Positions 28,214 through 37,108 of a DNA stretch of 46,615 nucleotides are shown piece after piece (within the stretch, counting starts at the first letter, position 1; each line of letters begins with the position of its first letter). This stretch comes from Deltaproteobacteria bacterium (GTDB taxonomy: Bacteria; Myxococcota_A; Polyangia; Nannocystales; Nannocystaceae), in contig JAHZJA010000556.1 in NCBI GenBank assembly GCA_022601155.1, positions 1-46,615 on the forward strand. Reading direction: 5' to 3'. The notes beneath the pieces were generated by a model, which was not told the DNA's origin, did no database searches, and was given only the letters and a program-made list of their open reading frames with translations. The position numbers were made by a program, and so were the translations under genes.

Positions 28214-28821
28214 GGGGGCTCCAAAATCCTCGTGGAGGAGGATGGGTCTGTGAGTAGAGTCGAGTAAGCCAACCCGCCCAACGCAGAGCCGCTCGGATGC
28301 CGTGGTGACGGTCTCGAGCAGACACGGGTCGTCTCCCTCGGCTCGAAGGTACGGCCTGTCGGGCCTGAGATCCGTGGTGACTCCGTTGTGATCCGTTGCG
28401 AGATGTTGCGCGCGCATGGCCAACGTTGGTGGGCTGGGGCTCGCCTCCACCCGCCGGGATCGCGCATCCTGTCCCTTGGCGCCGTGCGCTCGATGCCGTC
28501 GAAGAAGGAGACGATGTCCGTCAGGCTGGCGTCAGCCCGGCTGCTTTGGGCGCGCGCGGCGTGACATCGGCGTCAATCTCACTCGTTGACCCCCTCGAAT
28601 GGGGGCACCTGCCATCCCGACGACGGCGCCGTGCGGGATCGGGCTGGTCTTGGGCGCATGCCAGCCGCTGCCTCCCGTACGCGAGGAGACCGAGTGCCTC
28701 GCGCTCGACACCGACTTCGACGCCCCGGCGTGCGCGGGCACCCTGGCTCAGCGCGAGACCACGGTGGGTCGCACCCGCCCGGTCAGGCGCAGACGAAACG
28801 TGGCCGAGGTGCGCTCGCCCG

Positions 28822-29550
28822 TCAGGCCGGCGCCGGGCGGCGGTAGCCCTCGAACACGGCGATACCGAGGAACAGCACCCCCATGCCGCTGAACGTGTCC
28901 TTGACGATCTCCATCAGCACCAACCACAGCAATGTACCGACCACCTCGAGGGCCGAGGCGTCGCGGGCCAGGCCGAGCTCGTCGTCTGCGGGCGCGTCGG
29001 TGGGGGACGGGACCCCGTCGGCTGCGTCGGCCTCCACCACCACTGGGTCCGGATCGTCGATAGGCCCCGCGTGCTGGAGCTGTGAGAACAACATCCCGAA
29101 CACCACCAGCAGCTGCGCACCGAAGTAGCAGACCGCAGCCGCCACCGCGCCCACGACCTGCGACTGCGGCGTGCGTCCGCCCTTGGCCGCCCCGACCCCC
29201 GCCAGCACCCCCAGCACGATGGCGATGAGCCCGACCTCGTACTCGGTGATGATGGTGAACAACGCCCACACCAGCGCGCCGATGCCCCCGAGCCCGAAGG
29301 CCCACCCAATGGAGCGCCCCGGGCGAAATCGGTCCGGCTCGCGCGGGGGCTGCTCGGTCGCGGTGACCATGGCCTGGACGTCTCGTGGCGGCAGCTCGAC
29401 CCGCGGGCCCGACTGCGATCCAGACGCGTCCGAGTCGTCGGAGATCGAAGGGTCGGCCGACTCGCTTGGCTCGTCGTCGAACGATGCGAACGGGTCGACC
29501 GGCTCGAATGGGTCTTGGACGTCGGCGGGGGACTCGGGCTTCGGCGCCAT
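28822..29550 (-). CDS. Multi-TM membrane protein with acidic N-terminal tail
   Basis: Pro/Asp/Ser-rich N-terminus then four or so TM segments (GWAFGLGGIGALVWALFTII, VGLIAIVLGVLAGVGAA, VVGAVAAAVCYFGAQLLVVFGMLF, LWLVLMEIV). Confidence 0.7.
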   Translation of the reverse strand: MAPKPESPADVQDPFEPVDPFASFDDEPSESADPSISDDSDASGSQSGPRVELPPRDVQAMVTATEQPPREPDRFRPGRSIGWAFGLGGIGALVWALFTIITEYEVGLIAIVLGVLAGVGAAKGGRTPQSQVVGAVAAAVCYFGAQLLVVFGMLFSQLQHAGPIDDPDPVVVEADAADGVPSPTDAPADDELGLARDASALEVVGTLLWLVLMEIVKDTFSGMGVLFLGIAVFEGYRRPAPA

Positions 29551-29657
29551 CGCCTTTGGTTATGTCCGGCGACGGCCAATTCCACGAACCGATCCTCGAC
29601 AAACCACGACGAATGACACCAAGGGGGCAGTGGGTCCGAACCTGCACCGCCGCGCGA

Positions 29658-29686
29658 GGCTCGACCGGGGACCGCCCGGTCGAGCC
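29658..29686. other. 12-bp perfect hairpin between divergent genes
   Basis: ggctcgaccggg (29658-29669) - gaccg - cccggtcgagcc (29675-29686). Confidence 0.65.
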
Positions 29687-29911
29687 CTATCGGAGCCTCT
29701 GGACGACCACACCGGGTCACGGTGGGTGCGGTTGAAGGCCGCGATGCCGATCGAGTTCTTGGGGCCGGGCGATTTAGAGCGCGGAGAAAAAACGTCACGG
29801 GCTGAATACTCGAGACCGACCGTTGTATCTGATGGCATCGCTGATGCTCGTCGTCCCCCGACTACTGTCGGGCCAAACGGCCGAGCATCGACAATGAAGG
29901 GGAGGTGAGCA

Positions 29912-31870
29912 GTGAGCGGGAAGCTGCAGGGTCTTGCAATGGGTTGGGTACTCCTTCAGTGCGCATGTTACGCAGGAGGAGCGGACGTGGAGGTCGAGAT
30001 CGCCTCGACGGGTGCCGATGGAGAGTCCGAGGATGGGGCGACCGCGGATGGGGCGACCGCGGATGAGACGACCAGCGGGGCCGAGCCGAGCTGCGGCAAC
30101 GGAGTCGTCGAAGACGGCGAAGAGTGCGACGGCGACGACTCGCCGGCCGACAGCTGTGACGTGCTGGGCTTGGAGCCAGGCCCGCTGTCGTGCCGTTCGG
30201 ACTGCACCTACGACGTCACGCGGTGCGGCGCAGTGCCGGCTGCGCCGGTGATGCAGTTGAGGTTCGCGAGCATCAAGCGCTTCGAGTTCACATGGGACGC
30301 CGTACGCGGCGCAGACTACTACCGACTCGAGGAGAGTTTCGCTCCCGGAGAGCCGCTGGTGCAGCTGGGCGAGGACATCACCGGGTTGTCGGTCTCGTTC
30401 GAGATGCCGCTCCACGTGCGGTGGGGCGCGCGCTACCGGCTGCTGGCCTGCAACGCAGCCGGATGCACTTCATCGGAGCTGGCCGAGGTGACGGACTCGT
30501 TGGTCAGCGCGGTAGGCTACGTCAAGGCGTCCAACACCGAAGCGGGCGACGGGTTCGGCCACGAGGTCGCCATCAGCGAGGACGGCAATACGCTCGCGGT
30601 GGGTGCAGTCCGTGAGAGCAGCGGTAGCACGGGGTCCAACGGCGCCCAGGACGACAACTCGCTCGAGCACTCGGGGGCGGTCTACGTGTTCGTGCGAGAT
30701 GGCCTCGGCTCCTGGACGCAGCAAGCATACCTCAAGGCTTCGAATCCCGGAGCGTTCGACGAATTCGGCTACAGCGTGACCCTGAGCGACGACGGCAACA
30801 CGCTCGCTGTGGGCGCGAGATTCGACGTGCAAACGAATGGAACGGAGCGGGACGGAGCGGCCTACGTATTCGAGCGAGACGCGCTCGGCGCCTGGTCACA
30901 GAGCGCGTATCTCAAGGGAGAGAACACAGAAATTACCGACGAGTTCGGCGCCAACACGGCACTGAGTGGAGACGGCGATACGCTCATCGTGGCCGCCCAT
31001 CGACAGCTCGACGTCATGACCCTCAGTCGGGGCGTAGTCTACGTATTCGGTCGAGATGGCAACGGCGGCTGGGTACAACAACAGCGGCTCATGACGTCTC
31101 ACCAAGGGTTCTTTGGCTCGAGCGTGGCGGTCAGCGACGACGGCAACACGATTGCGGCAGGTGCGTTCGCCGAGGACAGCGGCGCGACGGGAGTTGGGGG
31201 CGATCAGAACGACACGTCGGCCGAAGCCTCGGGGGCGGCATACATCTACACCCGGGACGACGTAGGGGCGTGGTCCCAGCAGGCGTACATCAAGGCATCC
31301 AATACCGACGCCGGCGACTACTTCGGTTACGCGGTGGCGCTCAGCGGCGATGGTGAGATCCTTGCGGTCAGCGCCTCGCACGAGGGCAGCAATGCGACCG
31401 GAGTCGGGGGCAACCAGGACGACGACTCGGCTTCCGAGTCGGGGGCGGTCTACATCTACTCTCTCGGAGGCGCGTGGTCGCAGCAGGCGTACATCAAGGC
31501 CTCCAACACCGGCGCCGGCGACGAATTCGGCCACAACATCGCGATGAGCGACGACGGCCAGATGCTCGCTGTCGGGGCGCTGCTCGAAGGCGGAGGCGGA
31601 GTGGGCCACGGGGGCGACCAGACCGACGACTCGCTCTCCGCGACAGGAGCGGTCTACGTGTTCGAGAACAACGGACAATGGTCGCAGCGGAGCTACCTCA
31701 AGGCCCCCAACACCGACGAAGGCGACGCCTTCGGATTTACCTTGGCTCTGAGTGGAAGCGGGGAGACGCTCGTCGTCGGCACGCCCTCCGAGGACAGCAA
31801 CGCGACCGGTGTGGGCGGGGACCAGCTCGACAACTCCGTAGCAGGCGCCGGAGCCGTCTATCTGTACTGA
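29912..31870 (+). CDS. Secreted FG-GAP/integrin-like beta-propeller repeat protein with N-terminal Cys-rich module
   Basis: GTG start; repeated blocks of the form (Y)(V/L/I)KA(S/P)NT...(D/E)xFGxxxALSxDGxTLAVGA...GAVYVF; CGNGVVEDGEECDGDD Cys-rich module common in myxobacterial surface proteins. Confidence 0.85.
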   Translation: MSGKLQGLAMGWVLLQCACYAGGADVEVEIASTGADGESEDGATADGATADETTSGAEPSCGNGVVEDGEECDGDDSPADSCDVLGLEPGPLSCRSDCTYDVTRCGAVPAAPVMQLRFASIKRFEFTWDAVRGADYYRLEESFAPGEPLVQLGEDITGLSVSFEMPLHVRWGARYRLLACNAAGCTSSELAEVTDSLVSAVGYVKASNTEAGDGFGHEVAISEDGNTLAVGAVRESSGSTGSNGAQDDNSLEHSGAVYVFVRDGLGSWTQQAYLKASNPGAFDEFGYSVTLSDDGNTLAVGARFDVQTNGTERDGAAYVFERDALGAWSQSAYLKGENTEITDEFGANTALSGDGDTLIVAAHRQLDVMTLSRGVVYVFGRDGNGGWVQQQRLMTSHQGFFGSSVAVSDDGNTIAAGAFAEDSGATGVGGDQNDTSAEASGAAYIYTRDDVGAWSQQAYIKASNTDAGDYFGYAVALSGDGEILAVSASHEGSNATGVGGNQDDDSASESGAVYIYSLGGAWSQQAYIKASNTGAGDEFGHNIAMSDDGQMLAVGALLEGGGGVGHGGDQTDDSLSATGAVYVFENNGQWSQRSYLKAPNTDEGDAFGFTLALSGSGETLVVGTPSEDSNATGVGGDQLDNSVAGAGAVYLY

Positions 31871-32139
31871 TCACCCCTGGGACGCGATGGAGGGCGCGGA
31901 CGATTGCCGACTCATGTCGACGGCCCCGCCGTCCTGTGGAGCAGCAGCCGACGGCCAGCCCTGCGCAAAGACGGATTCGGCCTCGCCGTGGCCGACATCG
32001 ACGCCGCGGTTCCGACGGATGTCGAGGACGACGTAAACCACGTCGCAGCGCAACGACGCGGCTATCGACAGCGTTCGCCCAACCTTCATCGCATGCCGGG
32101 GGGAGGGACCTCGGTCCACGCCACGCCTTCTTCGCAGGC

Positions 32140-32810
32140 GATTCGACGCCCCTTGGGGTAGAGATCGCCGACTCACCATCACAACTTGCTCGTCGGTCGG
32201 TGGGGGCAGCGGAAAAAGCCTACGGAGCCGCCTTCGCGAGTCTCGTATACGCCATCGAGAAGCAGTGCATGCAAGTGGACCTCGAGCAACTCACCCCGGA
32301 GCAGGTCGGGGCGGAACCTCGAAGCGCCGAAGCCCTCGAAGCAAAGGCGGTGTCGTCGACGAGATCGCCTACGGGCGCTACGACATCCCGGGCGACGCGT
32401 TCGGGGCCATTGCCGCGGCCCTGGTCGAAGAGCACGGCACGCCCACCCACGAGGACGAGCGCCATCGCGCCGGGGCGGCCGGTGACCTCGACATCTCCTT
32501 GCGCAGCGAGATGCAGGATGCCGGCTTGCTGACGTCCCTCGTCGTCCGGCGCCGGATCCCGGTCGCGGCCACGAGCCCCAGCGCGCTCGCCGAGGCCCTC
32601 GAAGCAGTCTTCGACGAGCTCGAAGCCGTCGAGTTCAGGCCCAAGAGCGCTGGATTCGAGATCTCCGCGGACGTCGTGGGCTACGAAGACGGCATCTTGC
32701 TGTCGTGGCCGACGAACCCGATGCAAGAGGTGGGCTTCGCGTCGCAGTTCGTCGATGCAGTCCTCGCGGAGCTGCGCGATCTGGAGCAGCTGCGGGACGA
32801 CACCGACTGA
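32140..32810 (+). pseudogene. Frameshifted gene of unknown function
   Basis: Frame 1: VGAAEKAYGAAFASLVYAIEKQCMQVDLEQLTPEQVGAEPRSAEALEAK, continuing in another frame as GGVVDEIAYGRYDIPGDAFGAIAAALVEEHG...LRDLEQLRDDTD*; no good start codon or RBS seen. Confidence 0.5.
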
Positions 32811-32824
32811 AACCAACGAATGGT

Positions 32825-33113
32825 GTTGTCGCTGCCCTGGCCGACGTGCTGCGGCAGGACCGAGCGGTGCGCGAGCTGATGGGGTTGCCCTGGGCGGCGA
32901 CGAGTTCACAGTGGGCGAGCCCGCGCCGCTGCGGTTTCAGTGCTACTGCGGCCCCGAGCGGGCGCGGAGGGTGGCATCTACGCTGGGAGCGGACGACCTG
33001 GTGGCGCGGGCCGACGAATAGGGCGGCACCGAGATCAAGTGCACGTACTGCTCGAAGGTCTACACGCGGAGCTGCGAGCGCTGGCCGAGCAGCTGCGCAC
33101 CCAGCACAGCTGA
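32825..33113 (+). pseudogene. Relic of Hsp33 C-terminal zinc redox-switch domain
   Basis: VVAALADVLRQDRAVRELMG / GGDEFTVGEPAPLRFQCYCGPERARRVASTLGADDLVARADE*GGTEIKCTYCSKVY / LHAELRALAEQLRTQHS*: CxC...CxxC layout of Hsp33, broken by two frameshifts and one TAG (33019-33021). Confidence 0.65.
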
Positions 33114-33144
33114 GCGATCCCGACGCTTGCTATCCTCGGTGCGC

Positions 33145-34185
33145 ATGGGAAACCGACCGGGGATGGAGGGCGTCGCCAAGCCGCAGTGCTTCATCACCGG
33201 GACGGGGCGCTGCGGGTCGACGGTGCTCTCGCGCATGCTCATGCGGCACCCCGACGCGCTCGTGTTGCGCGAGTTCTTCTCGACGCTCGACGCGAGGCGC
33301 TTTGCGGCCGGGCCCGTCGACGCCCCAACCCTGGCGAGCATCCTGAGCGCCGACCGGCACCCCGTGCTCCCGTTCCTGCAGCGGGGCGGCACGATGCCGG
33401 AGATCCTCTACCGTCTCAGCGAGGCCCAGCGGCGCGAGCCCGGGCTGCAGGTCCCCGGCCTGCAGCTGGTCGCGCTGCCGTACCTGACCGACGATCCCGC
33501 GCGCCTGTACGCGGAGACGATCGAGTGGGCGCGGTCGCAGCCTTCCCGGCGACTCGCGGAGCACTACCCCGCGCTGTTCGGCTTCCTACGTGCGCAGACG
33601 GGCCGACGCGTGGCCATCGAGGCGTCGGCGACCAACAACGTCGACCTCGAGGTGTTCCCCTACTGTCGGGTGCTGCACGTGCATCGCTCGGGGCCGGAGG
33701 TCGTGCTCTCGATGGCCCAGCATCCGTTCTTTCGGCTGATGGCGGCGCTGGCCCTCGATCCGCTGACCGCCGAGCAGTGGGCAGTGGTGCGGGCGAGGTT
33801 GGCCCGTGACGAGGACGATCCCCTGGTCGCTCGCATGGCCGTGCGCCCGTCGCCGCGTCTCGATACCTTCCTCGCCCACACGTGGACGACCGCGGTCGCC
33901 CGCAACGTTCGCATGCTGGGTCGGCTACCCCGCGAGCACGTGCTCGAGCTGGCGTTCGAGGATCTGCTGGCCTCTCCGGAGGCGACCCTGCAGCGGGTGG
34001 CGGAGTTCTTCGGACTGTCGCCGGATCCCGTGTGGGCGCGAGACGTCGCGACGATGCTGCGCCCGGTCGAGCTGCGGTTGCCCGGGCTGGAGCCCGACCG
34101 ACAGCGGGAGCTCGCACGGCTGTGTGCAGTGGGGCAGATCCTCACCGGCCGTGAGCAACGCGAGCGCCTCGATCTGCTGGGTTAG
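33145..34185 (+). CDS. Sulfotransferase family protein
   Basis: N-terminal PAPS 5'-phosphosulfate loop-like ITGTGRCGSTVLSRMLMRHPD; VLHVHRSGPEVVLSMAQHP (3'-phosphate-binding-like RSG..VVLS); C-terminal ELAFEDLLASPEATLQRVAEFFGL. Confidence 0.88.
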   Translation: MGNRPGMEGVAKPQCFITGTGRCGSTVLSRMLMRHPDALVLREFFSTLDARRFAAGPVDAPTLASILSADRHPVLPFLQRGGTMPEILYRLSEAQRREPGLQVPGLQLVALPYLTDDPARLYAETIEWARSQPSRRLAEHYPALFGFLRAQTGRRVAIEASATNNVDLEVFPYCRVLHVHRSGPEVVLSMAQHPFFRLMAALALDPLTAEQWAVVRARLARDEDDPLVARMAVRPSPRLDTFLAHTWTTAVARNVRMLGRLPREHVLELAFEDLLASPEATLQRVAEFFGLSPDPVWARDVATMLRPVELRLPGLEPDRQRELARLCAVGQILTGREQRERLDLLG

Positions 34186-34191
34186 ACCCCG

Positions 34192-35385
34192 CTACCAGGG
34201 CTGACGCATCTGTGCCGCACGGTTGCGCTCGCGCAGGGCCTCCTCCCGCTGGGCGGCGCTGACCCACCGGGTGTCGGCGGGCATGTGGTCCCGCAGGGAG
34301 GCGAGGGCGACGACGCGCACGGTGGCCGTCGGGGCGCGCCTGCACCCATGCCAGCGGATGAGCAGCATGCCGTCGCGACGCCCGACGGTGTCCAGCCAGT
34401 GGGCGACGCCCGGATCGGCGGGGCTGACCACGGCCCTGAACTTGCCGTCGGCATCGGGACGCGCGGTGTGGCCGTTGAGGGTGGACTGGTGGTGGGTGTA
34501 GTCGAGGGTGCAGGCCAGGTCGTCGGCGAGGTGAACACACCAGTAGCGGCACCCGTCGGGGACGTCGGTCTCGAGCACCAGCGCGTGACCTTCGTCGAGC
34601 GCGAACAGCCCGCGGGTGTAGTGCAGGTGGGGCACGCGGCCGGGCTCGGTGACCGCCCGGGTGTCGACCCGGTTGATGAACCCCGCCTCGCGCCAGCGCT
34701 CCACGATGGGGTGCGCCAGCGACAGCTGCACGTGACTGTCGAGCCACGCGACGGAGCGGCAGAGGCGTTCGAACAGCTGGGGGGCGGTCGGCAGGGGAGG
34801 CCGAGCGGGACGATCGAGGCGCTCGATGGCGAGGCGAGCACTGATCTCCGTACGCCAGTCGTAGTGCCGCTGTCGCACCAGCACGTGGGTCGCCCCGGGA
34901 TCGAGGGCCCACCACGTGCCCTCGTACCCGGGAGGGCGGACGCGGGACAGGACGACCTCCACGCGACCGTCGCGGGTCGCCGGGAGGGCATCGAGGTCGT
35001 GCTCGGCCAGCCCGGGACCCATCGCGCCCGTCCCCAGGGGAACGAGCTGGCCGGAGCCGATCTCCACGCTGACGAAGTGCACTGTGCCCCGGTCTCCGCT
35101 GATGCGATACACCCCGTGCTCGTCGATCGGGGCGACCTGAATGCTGTCGTCGGCGTTCGGGAACTGGCCCCGGAACAGGCCGCTGAAGCGCACCGGGAGC
35201 TGGGGATACTCGGCGTCGTGATGCACGTGCGACAGGTAGCCGGCTCCGAGGTCGCGCAGCATCAGCTGGCACAGGCGGGCGCGGGCGAGGGCGTCGTCGG
35301 GATCGGGGAGTCGGGCGAGGGCATCGTTGCCGATGCGCTCGAGCTCCGACAGCAGCGCGGACCACTCGGTGCGGGGGCTGGTCAT
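34192..35385 (-). CDS. DUF1214-like protein of unknown function
   Basis: MTSPRTEWSALLSEL...; C-terminal YWCVHLADDLACTLDYTHHQSTLNGHTARPDADGKFRAVVSPADPGVAHWLDTVGRRDGMLLIRWHG. Start overlaps the P450 stop (ATGA-type). Confidence 0.7.
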   Translation of the reverse strand: MTSPRTEWSALLSELERIGNDALARLPDPDDALARARLCQLMLRDLGAGYLSHVHHDAEYPQLPVRFSGLFRGQFPNADDSIQVAPIDEHGVYRISGDRGTVHFVSVEIGSGQLVPLGTGAMGPGLAEHDLDALPATRDGRVEVVLSRVRPPGYEGTWWALDPGATHVLVRQRHYDWRTEISARLAIERLDRPARPPLPTAPQLFERLCRSVAWLDSHVQLSLAHPIVERWREAGFINRVDTRAVTEPGRVPHLHYTRGLFALDEGHALVLETDVPDGCRYWCVHLADDLACTLDYTHHQSTLNGHTARPDADGKFRAVVSPADPGVAHWLDTVGRRDGMLLIRWHGCRRAPTATVRVVALASLRDHMPADTRWVSAAQREEALRERNRAAQMRQPW

Positions 35386-36716
35386 GACGCCCGCACCAGA
35401 TGAGCCTCGGTCTGGGACGGGATCGCCTCGATGGCGGGGCCCAGGACCCGCGTGCCGGGCAGTCGGTCCATCTGTAGGCGTCGTCGGCTGCGGGTCGCAG
35501 CGCGGACGAGCGCCGCGACGAAGGTGCTGGCCTCGAGCCAGGTGAGCTGGTGTCCCGCACAGAAGTGAGCGCCGCCGCCGAAGCCGGCCGAGTCTACCGG
35601 GTCGCGCGGTCGACCCAAGTCGGCCCAGCGCCGGGGATCGAAGCGCATCGGGTCGCGGTAGCGCGAGGGATCGGTGAGCAGCGACGGCAGCGGCACGAGC
35701 AGGGTGGTCCCCGGCACGATGGGTCGTCCTGCCACGTGCAGACCCTCGCCCGCCCGCCGCGTCAGCCCGATCATGATCGGTCGCATGCGCATCGCCTCCC
35801 GCAGCAGCCCCGCGAGCAGGGGAAGCTCGGCGAGCGTGGCCGCGGTGCGGGGCAGCGCGTCCATACCGTCGACCTCCGCCGCGACCTCGTCCCACAGCCG
35901 ACGATCGGTGGCGAGGTAGGCGAGCATCCACGTGATGGCCTGCGCGCTGGTGTGCACGCCCGCGGCCAGCAGGTGGCGAAGGTTGTCGAGCAACTCCTCG
36001 TCGGTGAGGCCCTGCTCGGCATCCTGCTGCTCCTGCACCAGCCGGGACAGCAGATCCGTGGCGCCGGGCCGGGACCGGGCCTGCGCGATCCGAACCTCGA
36101 GCTGCGCGTCGATCCAACGCTTGGCCCGCTGCGCGAACCATCGCGGCGTGCCGATTCGCTCGCTGCTCAGCGGGAAGAAGCCCAGGGTGAAGCGCTGGTA
36201 GACCCGCTGCCATTCGGCTGCGTGCCCCGAGTCGATGCCCAGCAGGCCCAGCGCGACCGACATCGTGTACACCCGCGTCACCTCGCTCAGCCGTCCGCCG
36301 CCTCGGGTGAGCATCTGGTCGACGCCGCGGGCGGCGTGGGCATGGACCATCGGAGCCAGCTCCGCCAGCCGGGACAGGCCGCCGAGGAGCGGCCGACGCA
36401 CGCGTCGGTGCTCCTGGCCGTCGAGGGCGGAGATCACCCGGCGACCCAGCAGGTGGGCGTGCTTGCGCGCGAGCGATCGCTGCGCTCGCCGGTGGTCGGT
36501 GGTCATGATGAGGTCCCGGAAGGCCGCCTCGCCGTGGGCGACCAGCGTCCACGAGCTGAACCCCGGGTCCACCCAGAAGAGGTTGCCGTGGGCCTCGGCC
36601 CCGGCCTGGAAGAACCGCCAGGGGTCGCGGTTGATCGCGGGATAGTGACCGAGCACGGGCCAACGCCCCGTCGCGACGGGGAAGCCCTGGCGCCCGGGAT
36701 GAGGGGACGGGCTCAT
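35382..36716 (-). CDS. Cytochrome P450
   Basis: Heme-Cys motif FGGGAHFCAG, ExxR (EAMR), DPMRFDPRRW; I-helix LLAAGVHTSAQAITW. Confidence 0.95.
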   Translation of the reverse strand: MSPSPHPGRQGFPVATGRWPVLGHYPAINRDPWRFFQAGAEAHGNLFWVDPGFSSWTLVAHGEAAFRDLIMTTDHRRAQRSLARKHAHLLGRRVISALDGQEHRRVRRPLLGGLSRLAELAPMVHAHAARGVDQMLTRGGGRLSEVTRVYTMSVALGLLGIDSGHAAEWQRVYQRFTLGFFPLSSERIGTPRWFAQRAKRWIDAQLEVRIAQARSRPGATDLLSRLVQEQQDAEQGLTDEELLDNLRHLLAAGVHTSAQAITWMLAYLATDRRLWDEVAAEVDGMDALPRTAATLAELPLLAGLLREAMRMRPIMIGLTRRAGEGLHVAGRPIVPGTTLLVPLPSLLTDPSRYRDPMRFDPRRWADLGRPRDPVDSAGFGGGAHFCAGHQLTWLEASTFVAALVRAATRSRRRLQMDRLPGTRVLGPAIEAIPSQTEAHLVRAS

Positions 36717-37090
36717 CCTTCACCTCCGGTCAGGCCCAGGCCGAACACCACGAGCCCGAGGTGGAGGAACGTCATCCAGAACGAGACGGGCAGGCGGGCG
36801 ACCACGCGCTCCCGGTCGGCGACGATGTCGACCCCGGGGGCGAAGCTGGACCCGAGCAGGGCCAGGTCCATGAGCAACAGCAGAGATCCCGCGAACCAGG
36901 GGCGCCCCAGCGCGAGCAAGGCCAGGCCCATCAGGCCGAGGGCGCAGTTGAGCAGGCCGAAGCGGGCGCAGGTGTGGCGGGCGGCCGTCGGCCAGTACGA
37001 GCAGTAGACGTGGGTGCGGGTGAACTCGGCGGCGAGGCTGCCGAAGCTGGCGGCCAAGGCACAGACGGCGAGGATGATGAAGGCGGTCAT
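36713..37090 (-). CDS. Small multi-TM protein (paralogue of 39439..39831)
   Basis: MTAFIILAVCALAASFGSLAAEF...YWPTAARHTCARFGLLNC...; hydrophobic segments; overlaps P450 start. Confidence 0.75.
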   Translation of the reverse strand: MTAFIILAVCALAASFGSLAAEFTRTHVYCSYWPTAARHTCARFGLLNCALGLMGLALLALGRPWFAGSLLLLMDLALLGSSFAPGVDIVADRERVVARLPVSFWMTFLHLGLVVFGLGLTGGEG

Positions 37091-37108
37091 GCTCTCGGAC
37101 TCCTGACG

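Noticed and set aside
28599-28892. Possible lipoprotein (GIGLVLGACQPLPPVREETECLALDTDFDAPACAG)
   Set aside because: Lipobox-like N-terminus is suggestive, but the rest degenerates into Arg-rich sequence and overlaps the 28822 gene; at most a relic.
34192-36723. 843-aa minus ORF spanning the P450 region
   Set aside because: Only its C-terminal ~397 aa (34192..35385) is real; the N-terminal half is out-of-frame translation of the P450 gene.
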